Assembly (NCBI GenBank): GCA_023416655.1 | Contig: JAEZHK010000127.1 | Span: 83,223-147,222, forward strand | Reading direction: 5' to 3' | From: Bacillota bacterium | Lineage (GTDB): Bacteria > Bacillota > Clostridia > Christensenellales > Aristaeellaceae | Length of the DNA: 64,000 bases | Part shown: positions 46,265 to 54,107 of the stretch, one piece after another | Numbering within the stretch: position 1 is the first letter of the stretch | How the letters are laid out: every line of letters starts with the position of its first letter | Notes under the pieces: generated by a model | What the model was told of the DNA's origin: nothing | The model's input: the letters and a program-made list of their open reading frames with translations, nothing else | Database searches by the model: none | Translations under genes and position numbers: made by a program

Positions 46265-46987
46265 ATGAAAAAGGCACTGATCCTTGAGGGCGGCTGGGAC
46301 GGCCATCAGCCTGCGCTGACCTCCGCGCGCTTTGGGCGGCTACTTGAAAAACATGGCTTTGAAGTAAACATTGAAGGCTCGCTGGACTGCCTCGCGGACG
46401 TGGACGCGTTGATGCGGCTCGACCTGGTCGTGGCCTGCTGGACGATGGGCAAGATCGATCACCAGCTGGTCAAAAACCTGTCGCGCGCGGTGGGCGCAGG
46501 CGTCGGGCTCGCGGGCTGCCACGGCGGCATGTGCGACTCGTTCCGCGAGGACACCGAGTGGCAGTTCATGACCGGCGGCCAGTGGGTCAGCCATCCCGGC
46601 GGCGACGGCGTCCGGTACACCGTGAACATCCGCCACGGCTCCAGCCCGATCACACAAGGACTGGGCGACTTCGAGGTAGAGAGTGAGCACTACTACTTGC
46701 ACGTCGACCCTGCGATCGAGGTGCTGGCCACCACGCGCTTCCCCATCGTACCCTACTACCACATCTCGAACCGGCCGGTGGACATGCCGGTGGCCTGGAC
46801 CAAGTTCTGGGGCAACGGGCGCGTGTTCTACAACTCGCTGGGGCACCATGACGACGTGTTCGAGAAATCCCCCTCCGCCGAAATCCTGATGGAGCGCGGC
46901 ATGCTGTGGGCGGCGGACGGCAGGCAAAACGCCCTTGATCACAACCTCACCACCGAGCGCTTCGAAAACAGCGCCAAAATGTATTGA
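46265..46987 (+). CDS. ThuA-domain protein
   Basis: 240 residues of the ThuA (trehalose utilisation) class, a glutamine-amidotransferase-like fold with no settled activity. ALILEGGWDGHQP at the N-terminus, GVGLAGCHGGMCDSFR (about 83-98) at the active-site position, SEHYYLHVDP and GRVFYNSLGHHDDVF. ATG 46265 follows AGGGAGG. ThuA genes often sit beside Gfo/Idh/MocA oxidoreductases, and the stump of one follows 16 bases downstream, so the original operon was probably thuA plus oxidoreductase. Confidence 0.9.
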   Translation: MKKALILEGGWDGHQPALTSARFGRLLEKHGFEVNIEGSLDCLADVDALMRLDLVVACWTMGKIDHQLVKNLSRAVGAGVGLAGCHGGMCDSFREDTEWQFMTGGQWVSHPGGDGVRYTVNIRHGSSPITQGLGDFEVESEHYYLHVDPAIEVLATTRFPIVPYYHISNRPVDMPVAWTKFWGNGRVFYNSLGHHDDVFEKSPSAEILMERGMLWAADGRQNALDHNLTTERFENSAKMY

Positions 46988-47003
46988 CGGGAGGCAAACG
47001 GAG

Positions 47004-47168
47004 TTGAGCACGGTCAAAATCGAGATGATCGGCGTAGGCGCGATCAGCGGCATCTACCTCAAGAACACCTCGGGCCTACGGTACAGTCAGTATCCCATCC
47101 GCACATGTTGCAGATGGCGAACGTGCGGGAGAAATCACCCTAGCCATACAATAGGGACAAGATCATAA
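47004..47168 (+). pseudogene. N-terminal stump of a Gfo/Idh/MocA oxidoreductase
   Basis: A TTG start after GGGAGG gives STVKIEMIGVGAISGIYLKN, the Rossmann loop of this family. After about residue 25 it runs into unrelated sequence. It directly follows thuA. Only about a tenth of the gene is left. Confidence 0.75.
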
Positions 47169-47885
47169 CCGCCGTATTGGGAATGATGTGGCAGCCGCCG
47201 GGATAGCGATCATACCCGAAATTCTTGAAAATGTACTGAAAACAGTCGCGCCAGTTCTCAGGGCGGGCATCGTGATAGGCCGTGACCGCGCGCACGACGC
47301 GCATGTATTCGCAGTCGGCCGGAACGTAGGACAACCCCTTTTCGATGATGGCGCGGATGTCCTGCTCCTCAAAGGCATGGCTGATGCACGCGGCGATGAA
47401 CATGCCCCCGTAAACGCCGTTGCCGTCGTGGGTGACGCTGGCCGCCTTCCGCGCGTAGGCCGCCGCGAGGTCGGGATTGCCCGGCGCAACCAAGCCCCAT
47501 GTGTCGATAAAAATCTGCCCGCCGATTTGCTCCGCCACGGCGCTCCCGTTTTGCGCGATGCTGCCCCTCTTCGGGGCTTTGATCCCGCTGCGCAGGTTGA
47601 GGTAGGCGGTGTGTTCAGTCGAGACGCCGTATCCTCCCCACCAAAAAAGCCGTGTTCATAGGGTGCGTAATTCAGGAGCGCTTCGCCCACCGCCTCGGCC
47701 GTGAGGTCAAATGTCTTGCCGTCTTCCAGCGCACGGACAAAGAACATCGGGCCGTTGCTGTCGTCATCCGCAGCAAAATTCCCCTTAAAGTCCACGATGT
47801 AGTGGTCAAATTCGCCGCAGGTGTTTTTAATTTTGGCATACGTCCAGCCCTCAATGGGCGCTCCAACCGTATCCCGATAATCTTG
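47140..47885 (-). pseudogene. Broken ADP-ribosylglycohydrolase-family gene (copy 3)
   Basis: Reading from 47885 down, one frame gives YRDTVGAPIEGWTYAKIKNT, another DFKGNFAADDDSNGPMFF and LTAEAVGEALLNYAPYEHG. After a frameshift near 47640 the sequence continues SKSAG-like noise in one frame and IGGQIFIDTWGLVAPGNPDL, VTHDGNGVYGGMFIAACISH in the next, ending ILSLLYG. The N-terminus is missing and the C-terminal metal motif is absent, so the gene is cut at both ends and frameshifted at least twice. It resembles copy 2 more than copy 1 (DDD motif). Confidence 0.78.
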
Positions 47886-47889
47886 GCGA

Positions 47890-48158
47890 GCCAGCCGACA
47901 TGCCGCCGGACCCGGACGCCCGCATCACTTCGTTCAGTGACAGCGAAAAACGATCGGTAAAATATTCCCGGCGATGATGCCCATGAAGCTGATGACCAGC
48001 GTATTGCGCAGCACCAGAAGCATCTGCTTGCTGCTGAACAGCGCGACAAAATGCTTGAGACCGACCCACGGGCTGCCCATAATTCCCTTCGCCGGCGAAT
48101 AGTCCTGGAACGCCATCAACCATCCGGAAATTGGACCGAAGCAGAAGATGATGATATC
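47890..48158 (-). pseudogene. LplB-type permease fragment
   Basis: Minus-strand frame: FCFGPISGWLMAFQDYSPAK, MGSPWVGLKHFVALFSSKQM, LLVLRNTLVISFMGIIAGNI, then a frameshift (FSLSLNEVM). This is the first ~75 residues of an LplB-like permease. It runs straight into the broken ADP-ribosylglycohydrolase gene, a deletion junction. It implies that a second LplABC operon with an ADP-ribosylglycohydrolase once stood here. Confidence 0.72.
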
Positions 48159-48239
48159 ATACTATTACGTCATCCTACTCAAGGAAAGTTATGTGGATTG
48201 AGCCAATTTTCCTATCCCGGACTGGGCTTCTTCTACAGC

Positions 48240-48356
48240 ATGCGCGTTATCTCCAAGTTGTTAGGGCACGCCAACACACAGATCACATACGACAGGTACG
48301 TCCATTTATTCGAGGGCGACCTCGACGACACCCTCCGGCAGACAGTTGGGGCGTAA
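48240..48356 (+). pseudogene. C-terminal remnant of a tyrosine recombinase (second)
   Basis: Thirty-eight codons: RVISKLLGHANTQITYDRYV, then HLFEGDLDDTLRQTVGA and a stop. The second catalytic His and the nucleophilic Tyr are present, everything upstream is gone. It abuts the permease fragment. Its tail matches the remnant at 24069-24395. Confidence 0.8.
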
Positions 48357-48385
48357 GTAGATGCGGGCAGTCTTTCCGCCTTTTA

Positions 48386-49579
48386 TTACCTGACTTTGCC
48401 GTCAAGGAGTGCCGCCAGGAATCCGCCGACAAACGCATCCCCCAAGCCGATTGTGGTGACGCGCTTTTCCTCAACCTTCTTCGAGGGCACGCACATGGCG
48501 TCCGGCATCATCTCCCGAAGCCGCGCGGAGAACGCCGCGCCTTCCGCTTCGTCCGAAAGACGGGAGGTGTTTCGGTAATCCTCCAGCGTGAAATCGTCTC
48601 CAAAGCGGAAGCGCGTCGTCGCCAGCGCGATGCCGCCCGCCAATGCCGGCTGAAGCGACGCCGCGTTCCGGCCGCAGGCCGCCGCCCAGTAACGCGTATG
48701 CACCACCACCGAACGTGTGCCGATCAAACCAAGGATATCCCCGAGCGCAGACGAAACCTGCGCTTCGTCCAGAAGGTCGACCTTCCGGCCCAGATAGCCC
48801 TGCAGTTCGTCCTCGTTCATGCCGTGAATGTCGATCTTCTCCTCGAGGCCGTGCCTCACGACCGCGCGCAGCTGGTCATCAAAGAATCCTCCATCCTCGT
48901 AGTAGACCACCGCATCATCTGGAAGTTTTCGCATGATCCGAAGGAGCGACTCGATGCGCGTTTCAAGCAGCAACGCACTCTGCATCGCGTTGAACCCGGA
49001 GATCAGAAACACCCTCGCGTCCGGGCAGAATTTCGAAAAATCCTCGCTCAGCTTCATTTCGACGTTTTCAGGGTCGTTGTCGTAAATGATGCGGTTGGGC
49101 CGGGCGGCGCGGATGGAGAAAAGGCTGGTTTCCATGCACGCACCCTCACTGAACTGCACGATCAGATGCGGGTACGCGTTCTCCCCGTCGCACGAGCAGA
49201 CAAAGGGGCAGCCGGGTGGCATAAGCCTTCTGACATGCTCGTTCATCGTCACGAAGTGCAGCGCGGCGGTGTAGCCGAGTTTCGCAAGCGCAATGGCGGC
49301 GCGGATCGGCGTGCCGCCCAGCGTGATTTTATTCTTGAACCGCTTCGCAAACCGTTCGATTACCTCCGGCGACTGGACAAACCGCTCACCGCCCGTACCA
49401 CTTTTCAAGAATGAAAGGATTGAAACGACCAGCGAACGCTCGTCCTCAACCGGCTTGAGAACGTCCAGCTCCTCCTCGCGAATTCCGTATTCCTCTGCGA
49501 GTTCCGAAAGCACGCGCCCGTCCCATTCAATTTCGTAGTCCACATTGTCGCCAAGCCCCAGTACAAGCGATTCGCTCAT
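48386..49579 (-). CDS. ADP-dependent sugar kinase (ADP-PFK/ADP-glucokinase family)
   Basis: 397 residues from ATG 49579 with GGAGGG upstream. The ribokinase-like core shows GGTPIRAAIALAKLG, CDGENAYPHLIVQF, FLISGFNAMQ and the catalytic TTIGLGDAFVGG (Asp381), features of the ADP-dependent glucokinase/phosphofructokinase family. These enzymes use ADP rather than ATP as phosphate donor and are best known in archaea; bacterial members are uncommon and little studied. It follows a class II aldolase, so phosphorylation of a hexose phosphate before aldol cleavage is the obvious role. Family call is good; substrate and donor are inferred. Confidence 0.78.
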   Translation of the reverse strand: MSESLVLGLGDNVDYEIEWDGRVLSELAEEYGIREEELDVLKPVEDERSLVVSILSFLKSGTGGERFVQSPEVIERFAKRFKNKITLGGTPIRAAIALAKLGYTAALHFVTMNEHVRRLMPPGCPFVCSCDGENAYPHLIVQFSEGACMETSLFSIRAARPNRIIYDNDPENVEMKLSEDFSKFCPDARVFLISGFNAMQSALLLETRIESLLRIMRKLPDDAVVYYEDGGFFDDQLRAVVRHGLEEKIDIHGMNEDELQGYLGRKVDLLDEAQVSSALGDILGLIGTRSVVVHTRYWAAACGRNAASLQPALAGGIALATTRFRFGDDFTLEDYRNTSRLSDEAEGAAFSARLREMMPDAMCVPSKKVEEKRVTTIGLGDAFVGGFLAALLDGKVR

Positions 49580-49646
49580 CGTAACCCTCCTGATCGCAGG
49601 GGCCGCCCGCGTGCCCCTCCCCTTCTTTACACAAAGGACTCCACTA

Positions 49647-49670
49647 GAAAATGCCCTCTCGGGCATTTTC
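49647..49670 (-). terminator. Hairpin between aldolase and ADP-kinase genes
   Basis: A perfect 10-bp stem GAAAATGCCC/GGGCATTTTC with a 4-base loop; on the minus strand TTTTC closes the stem. Probably attenuates transcription into the kinase gene 68 bases further on. Confidence 0.7.
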
Positions 49671-49740
49671 GGGTAAACCATAATGGGTATGCGCCTGCGT
49701 TAAACGCGCAGAGCGCCGCGAAGCTAGCCCCCCGCCTACG

Positions 49741-50604
49741 TCAGCGGTAGTATATGACCCCACCTTCCGAGCCAAACAGGTCGATCTTCTGGTGTACAAC
49801 CTGCTTCATCGCCGCGATGCAGGGCGGGTAGATCGCGTTGGGCTCGCGCAGCGTCTCGTCCCTCAGCACCTCGCGGCACTTGCGGTAGAACGCGGCCTTG
49901 ATATCGCTGGAGATGTTGACCTTGCTGATGCCCAGCTTGATGGCCTCTCGAATCTCCCAGTCCGGGTTATCCGACCCGCCGTGCAGCACCAGCGGAATAT
50001 CGACAAGCTTTCGGATCTCCTTAATAAGGTCAAGCCGGAGCGCCGGTTTCTTGCCCTTCGGGTACAGGCCGTGGGCGGTGCCGATGGCGACGGCCAGCGC
50101 ATCGATGCCGGTCTTTTCAACAAACACTTCGACGTCGGACGGGTTGGTATAGATGATATCGTCAGTGCCGGCCTCGCCGCCGTTACCTGTTGCGCCGATG
50201 GTGCCGAGCTCCGCCTCAACGGTGACGCCCGCCGCGTGCGCGACCTCGACTACCTTGCGGGTGAGCGCGATGTTCTCATCAAACGACGCGGTGGACGAGT
50301 CGATCATGACCGACGTGAACCCGCAGCGGATTGCGTTTACGACCTGATTGTAGGTGGCGCCGTGATCCAGGTGCAGGCAGACCGGAAGAAACGCGCGGTG
50401 CGCCTCTTCCAGTACGGACGCGGTGAAGCTGTTCATCACAAAGGACAATTCATCCGGATGGATCGCGACGATGACCGGGCTTCCCTTTTCCTCGCAGCCT
50501 TCGATAACGCCGCGCAGCAGCATGCTGGAGCTGACGTTGAAGGCCGGAACCGCAAAACCGTTTTCCTTCGCGGGGGCGAGAATGGTTCTGATATTGACGA
50601 GCAT
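49741..50604 (-). CDS. Class II ketose-bisphosphate aldolase (FbaA/GatY/KbaY family)
   Basis: 287 residues from ATG 50604 with AGGAGG. CLHLDHG holds the catalytic Asp80 and zinc His81; further zinc ligands are in GTAHGLYP and VLHGGSD; EAELGTIGATGN and KVNISSD bind the phosphates. The enzyme cleaves fructose- or tagatose-1,6-bisphosphate (or a related compound) into two trioses. It follows the permeases in an ABC operon and precedes an ADP-dependent kinase that may make its substrate. Confidence 0.93.
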   Translation of the reverse strand: MLVNIRTILAPAKENGFAVPAFNVSSSMLLRGVIEGCEEKGSPVIVAIHPDELSFVMNSFTASVLEEAHRAFLPVCLHLDHGATYNQVVNAIRCGFTSVMIDSSTASFDENIALTRKVVEVAHAAGVTVEAELGTIGATGNGGEAGTDDIIYTNPSDVEVFVEKTGIDALAVAIGTAHGLYPKGKKPALRLDLIKEIRKLVDIPLVLHGGSDNPDWEIREAIKLGISKVNISSDIKAAFYRKCREVLRDETLREPNAIYPPCIAAMKQVVHQKIDLFGSEGGVIYYR

Positions 50605-50652
50605 TTTGTTGTCCTCCTGCATTATAAATGTCTGTTGTGACTCGGGTGCGGG

Positions 50653-51501
50653 TCAGCTCTTGACCGAACCGGCGGTCATGCCGGCGATGAAACTGCGCTG
50701 GAAGAACAGGAACAGGATGAGGATCGGGAGGCAGCCGAGGATCGACATCGCCATCATCTCGTTCCATTCGTACGAATGCTGGCCCATCAGTTGCTGAATG
50801 CCCACCGGCACCGTGCGCATCTTGGTTGTCTTGGTCAGCGTCAGCGCAAACAGGAATTCGTTCCAGCTAATCAGGAACGTGTAAAGCCCGGTCGATACGA
50901 TGCCGGGCCGCGCGATTGGCACCAGCACGCGCCACAGCGCCCGGAAGTTGCCCGCACCATCCACCATGACCGCTTCGTCCAGTTCGCGCGGCAGCGTATT
51001 GAAGTAGCCGGTCATCATCAGGATCGCGTAGGGCAGCGTAAACACCATGTAGGTGAAAATCAGCGCGAAGTAGGTATCGTACAGCTTCAGCGTTGTGATC
51101 AGGCCAAAGTAGGGAATCAGCAGCGTGATCGGCGGCAGCGACTGCGTCGCGATGATGAACAGATTCAGCTGCTTTTTGCCCCGGAACTCGTACCGGCTGA
51201 AGCTGTACGCCGCGAGGATCGCGAACAAAAGCGTCAGAATCATCACGCAGCCCGCCACCAGGTAGCTGTTCAGAAAGAACCGTAGCTTTTCCGGGGTCGA
51301 AAAAATCGTTATGAATGCGTCGAAGTTGACGACATCCGGCAGGAGCCGGGGCGGCAGCGAGAATATTTCGCGGTTGGACTTGATGGACGAGCATGCCATC
51401 CAGAGCACCGGGAAGCCCGCGTACAGCGTTCCGGCCATGAGGGCGACGTATAGCAGCAGCTTTTTAAATCGGCCGCGGCTGACGATACCAGCCCTGTTCA
51501 C
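50653..51501 (-). CDS. Sugar ABC transporter permease, MalG type
   Basis: 282 residues from a GTG at 51501, two bases after the stop of the MalF-type gene and with GAGGG upstream; an in-frame alternative at 51537 would overlap that gene. Six transmembrane segments, EAA loop EAVMVDGAGNFRAL, tail SFIAGMTAGSVKS. Part of the aldolase/ADP-kinase operon. Confidence 0.93.
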   Translation of the reverse strand: MNRAGIVSRGRFKKLLLYVALMAGTLYAGFPVLWMACSSIKSNREIFSLPPRLLPDVVNFDAFITIFSTPEKLRFFLNSYLVAGCVMILTLLFAILAAYSFSRYEFRGKKQLNLFIIATQSLPPITLLIPYFGLITTLKLYDTYFALIFTYMVFTLPYAILMMTGYFNTLPRELDEAVMVDGAGNFRALWRVLVPIARPGIVSTGLYTFLISWNEFLFALTLTKTTKMRTVPVGIQQLMGQHSYEWNEMMAMSILGCLPILILFLFFQRSFIAGMTAGSVKS

Positions 51502-51502
51502 G

Positions 51503-52423
51503 CTAATCCCTCGCTTTCTGATACTTAACGTAGACAAACGCGATCGCCAGCGAGAACACCAGAATCACCACGGCGCTCGCCGAGGCCATGGAGAACTTGT
51601 AGGAACTGAACGCCAGCTTATAGGTGTAGGTGGAGAGCATCTCGGTGGCGTGGATCGGGCCGCCGCCGGTGGTCATCCAGATCAGCGGGAACACCTGCAT
51701 CGTCCAGATGAAGTCCAGCATGGCGATGGACCGGATAATCGGCATCAACTGCGGGATCGTGATGTGCCAGAAGCGCCGCATATTGCTTGCGCCGTCGATC
51801 ATCGCCGCCTCGTACAGGTCCGTCGGGATGCCCTGAAGCCCCGCCAGCAAACTGACCATATAGAATGGATAGCCGGCCCAGATGTTGACAAAGGTCAGCG
51901 CGTTCAGCGCCGTGGCCGAAGAGCCGAACCATTCCACATAGCTGTCGATGATGTGAATGTTTTTCATGATATAATTGAGGACGCCGCCCGGATCCAAAAG
52001 GAGGCGCCAGAGAATCGCCACAATCGTCGCCGTGAACATCCACGGCGTCACATAAATCGTGCGAAAGACCGCCTTGGATACGCTGCCAAGGAGCTTTGAG
52101 TTCAGCATCAGCGCGAACAGAAGCCCGACCACCATGTGGAAAATGACGCTCATCACGGTGAAGTACAGCGTATGGCCCGCCGCTTCAAGGAACACTTCGT
52201 CACTGAACACTTTGACGTAGTTTTCAAGGCCGACGAATCGGGGTTGTTTGTTGGTGATGACGTTGTCCATCAGCGAGTACTGGATGACCATGGCCATCGG
52301 CACGATCATCAGCAGCGCCATCAGGAGCATCGTCGGGAACAGATACGCGTAGGGCGTAACGGAGCGCTTCAAACGCGGGCCGACGGGCCTTGTCCTCGCG
52401 GCTGTGCCGATTTGCCGGGTCAT
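51503..52423 (-). CDS. Sugar ABC transporter permease, MalF type
   Basis: 306 residues from ATG 52423, with AAGGGGGA upstream; a GTG two codons earlier is possible. Six transmembrane segments and the EAA loop EAAMIDGASNMRRF. A 70-base gap with a hairpin separates it from the binding-protein gene. Confidence 0.93.
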   Translation of the reverse strand: MTRQIGTAARTRPVGPRLKRSVTPYAYLFPTMLLMALLMIVPMAMVIQYSLMDNVITNKQPRFVGLENYVKVFSDEVFLEAAGHTLYFTVMSVIFHMVVGLLFALMLNSKLLGSVSKAVFRTIYVTPWMFTATIVAILWRLLLDPGGVLNYIMKNIHIIDSYVEWFGSSATALNALTFVNIWAGYPFYMVSLLAGLQGIPTDLYEAAMIDGASNMRRFWHITIPQLMPIIRSIAMLDFIWTMQVFPLIWMTTGGGPIHATEMLSTYTYKLAFSSYKFSMASASAVVILVFSLAIAFVYVKYQKARD

Positions 52424-52448
52424 GGACACATCCCCCTTCGGGTGTATA

Positions 52449-52484
52449 CGGGACGGGCCGCGCGTCAGGGCGCTTCCCGTCCCG
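52449..52484 (-). terminator. Perfect hairpin between binding-protein and permease genes
   Basis: CGGGACGGG (52449-52457) and CCCGTCCCG (52476-52484) make a perfect 9-bp stem with further GCGC pairing inside, 12 bases after the binding-protein stop. No U-tract follows. Confidence 0.78.
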
Positions 52485-52496
52485 CCACTAAAGGTC

Positions 52497-53747
52497 CTAG
52501 AATTCGGCCTGCCACTTCTCCTGAACCTTGGCGAGGCAATCGTCGATGGACTGCGTTCCCTCCAGCGCGCTCTGGAACTGCTCGTCGAAGATGCGCATCA
52601 GCTCTTCGGCGACCGGCAGGCCCACGAACTCGTTGCAGGCATAGCTCTGCTGGTAAATCTCAAACGCCTTCACAAACAGCGGATCCGCCTTGGAGTAGTC
52701 GGGGGCGGCCTTGGAGTTGCCCGGGAAGGCGTTGGCAGTCGCAGCCAGGCGGGCGTTGACGTCGCTGCTCAAAAGGAAGTTGACCAGCTTCAGCGCCTCT
52801 TCCTTGTGCTGGGAGTTCTCGCTGACGCCGATGCCCCACGCCGCGTACACCATGCCGCGCTTGCCATCGTAGCCGTCCTTGGCAGGCACCGCGCTGACGG
52901 AGAAGTCCAGCTCAGGATTGCGCTCGCGGATCATCGTAATGTGGGCCAGCGTGTCCACCATCGTGCCGATGCGGCCGTTGACGAATTCTTCAACTTTGTC
53001 CTGCTCCTGCTTGGAGAACGAGCCGGGGGAGACGACGCCCTTGTCATAAAGATCCTTGATGAAGGTCAGCGCCTCTTTGACGTCGGGGTTGTTGACGTTG
53101 GGCGTGCCGTCCTTGTTCATCATGCTGCCGCCGGAGGCCCAGACCCAGGACATGGTGTCGTTCTGGATGCCGTTGGGTGACTGCAGGGAGAGCGGGAGCA
53201 CCCAGCCGTACTGGTTCTTGTCAGCGTTGGTCAGCGCCTGCGCGGCGGCGAGGAATTCACTGCGGTTCGAAGGCGCGGCCGCGATACCGGCTGCCTTGAG
53301 AAGGTCGTTGTTGACGAACATCGTATAGGCGAATGTCACGACGCCGTACATGTAGTTCTTGCCGCCCACGGCCACCTTTGCGCCGAATTCGCTGTCGTCG
53401 GTCTTGTAGGTGGCGACCAGGTCGTCGAGGCTTACGATGGCGCCCTGCTTGGAGAGGTCGTTGACCCAAGCGCCGTCCAGGCCCACCACGTCGCACAGCG
53501 TGCCGGTCGCGGCGCCGGCGATGATCTGATCCTTTGTGCTGGAATAGGGACCGGAAATCAATTCGACCTTGATGCCGGGGTTCTGCGCTTCGAATTCGTC
53601 CATCAGCGCGCGGAAAAATCCACCGGGAAGCTCGGGCTCCCACCACTGAATGAACTCGATCTTCACATCCTCCTGAGCGAGCGCGGAGATGCCGCTGAGC
53701 GACAAGAGCAGCATGAGCGTGAGAAACACAGCCAGGAACCTCTTCAT
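52497..53747 (-). CDS. Extracellular sugar-binding protein (CUT1) of the aldolase/ADP-kinase operon
   Basis: 416 residues. Signal peptide MKRFLAVFLTLMLLLSLSGI, likely cut after SALA; no Cys. Mature part EFIQWWEPELPGGF, SGPYSSTKDQII and GIGVSENSQHKEEAL are family-1 solute-binding features. Heads the operon with two permeases, aldolase and ADP-dependent kinase, and has a strong promoter at 53826-53854. Confidence 0.94.
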   Translation of the reverse strand: MKRFLAVFLTLMLLLSLSGISALAQEDVKIEFIQWWEPELPGGFFRALMDEFEAQNPGIKVELISGPYSSTKDQIIAGAATGTLCDVVGLDGAWVNDLSKQGAIVSLDDLVATYKTDDSEFGAKVAVGGKNYMYGVVTFAYTMFVNNDLLKAAGIAAAPSNRSEFLAAAQALTNADKNQYGWVLPLSLQSPNGIQNDTMSWVWASGGSMMNKDGTPNVNNPDVKEALTFIKDLYDKGVVSPGSFSKQEQDKVEEFVNGRIGTMVDTLAHITMIRERNPELDFSVSAVPAKDGYDGKRGMVYAAWGIGVSENSQHKEEALKLVNFLLSSDVNARLAATANAFPGNSKAAPDYSKADPLFVKAFEIYQQSYACNEFVGLPVAEELMRIFDEQFQSALEGTQSIDDCLAKVQEKWQAEF

Positions 53748-53825
53748 GATCTTGTTCTCCTCCCTTTTCTCGTAGATGGCGCCTGGATGAACCCGAGCCG
53801 GCCTGCGGTTCCATCCACTGGTATG

Positions 53826-53854
53826 AGTATATGATATGCGCCATATATTGTCAA
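53826..53854 (-). promoter_or_regulatory. Promoter with central palindrome for the aldolase/ADP-kinase operon
   Basis: On the minus strand TTGACA (53849-53854) and TATACT (53826-53831) with an ideal 17-base spacer. The spacer contains the palindrome ATATG-GCG-CATAT (53834-53846), where a repressor would block RNA polymerase. The divergent ROK regulator is the likely ligand-controlled repressor. Confidence 0.8.
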
Positions 53855-54039
53855 TACCGATAATAATAAATTTTGGAAAGGGGCGCCGGTTTACATCTCG
53901 CCCCCGGCGTCTGTAGCATTTATGGGAAACTCACCATGGCATGAATCAAATTTGCCGGATAAATTGCGGAATCCACACGCGTCTTTGTGCAAATTATGTC
54001 TATAAAGATAATTTACGCGAGGAAACGGACGCTGTAGGA
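53855..54039. other. Intergenic region between divergent promoters
   Basis: AT-rich compared with its flanks. Beyond the two promoters I see no gene or RNA here. Confidence 0.5.
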
Positions 54040-54068
54040 TTGATTTTTCAATTGATTACCTATATAAT
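54040..54068 (+). promoter_or_regulatory. Promoter of the ROK regulator
   Basis: TTGATT (54040-54045) and TATAAT (54063-54068) with a 17-base spacer. Transcription would start near 54075, so an in-frame start there would be leaderless; the GTG at 54108 with GGAGGTG is preferred. Confidence 0.75.
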
Positions 54069-54107
54069 GTTGATTTGGATAAATTCAAATGGCGGAGGTG
54101 GGCGAAG

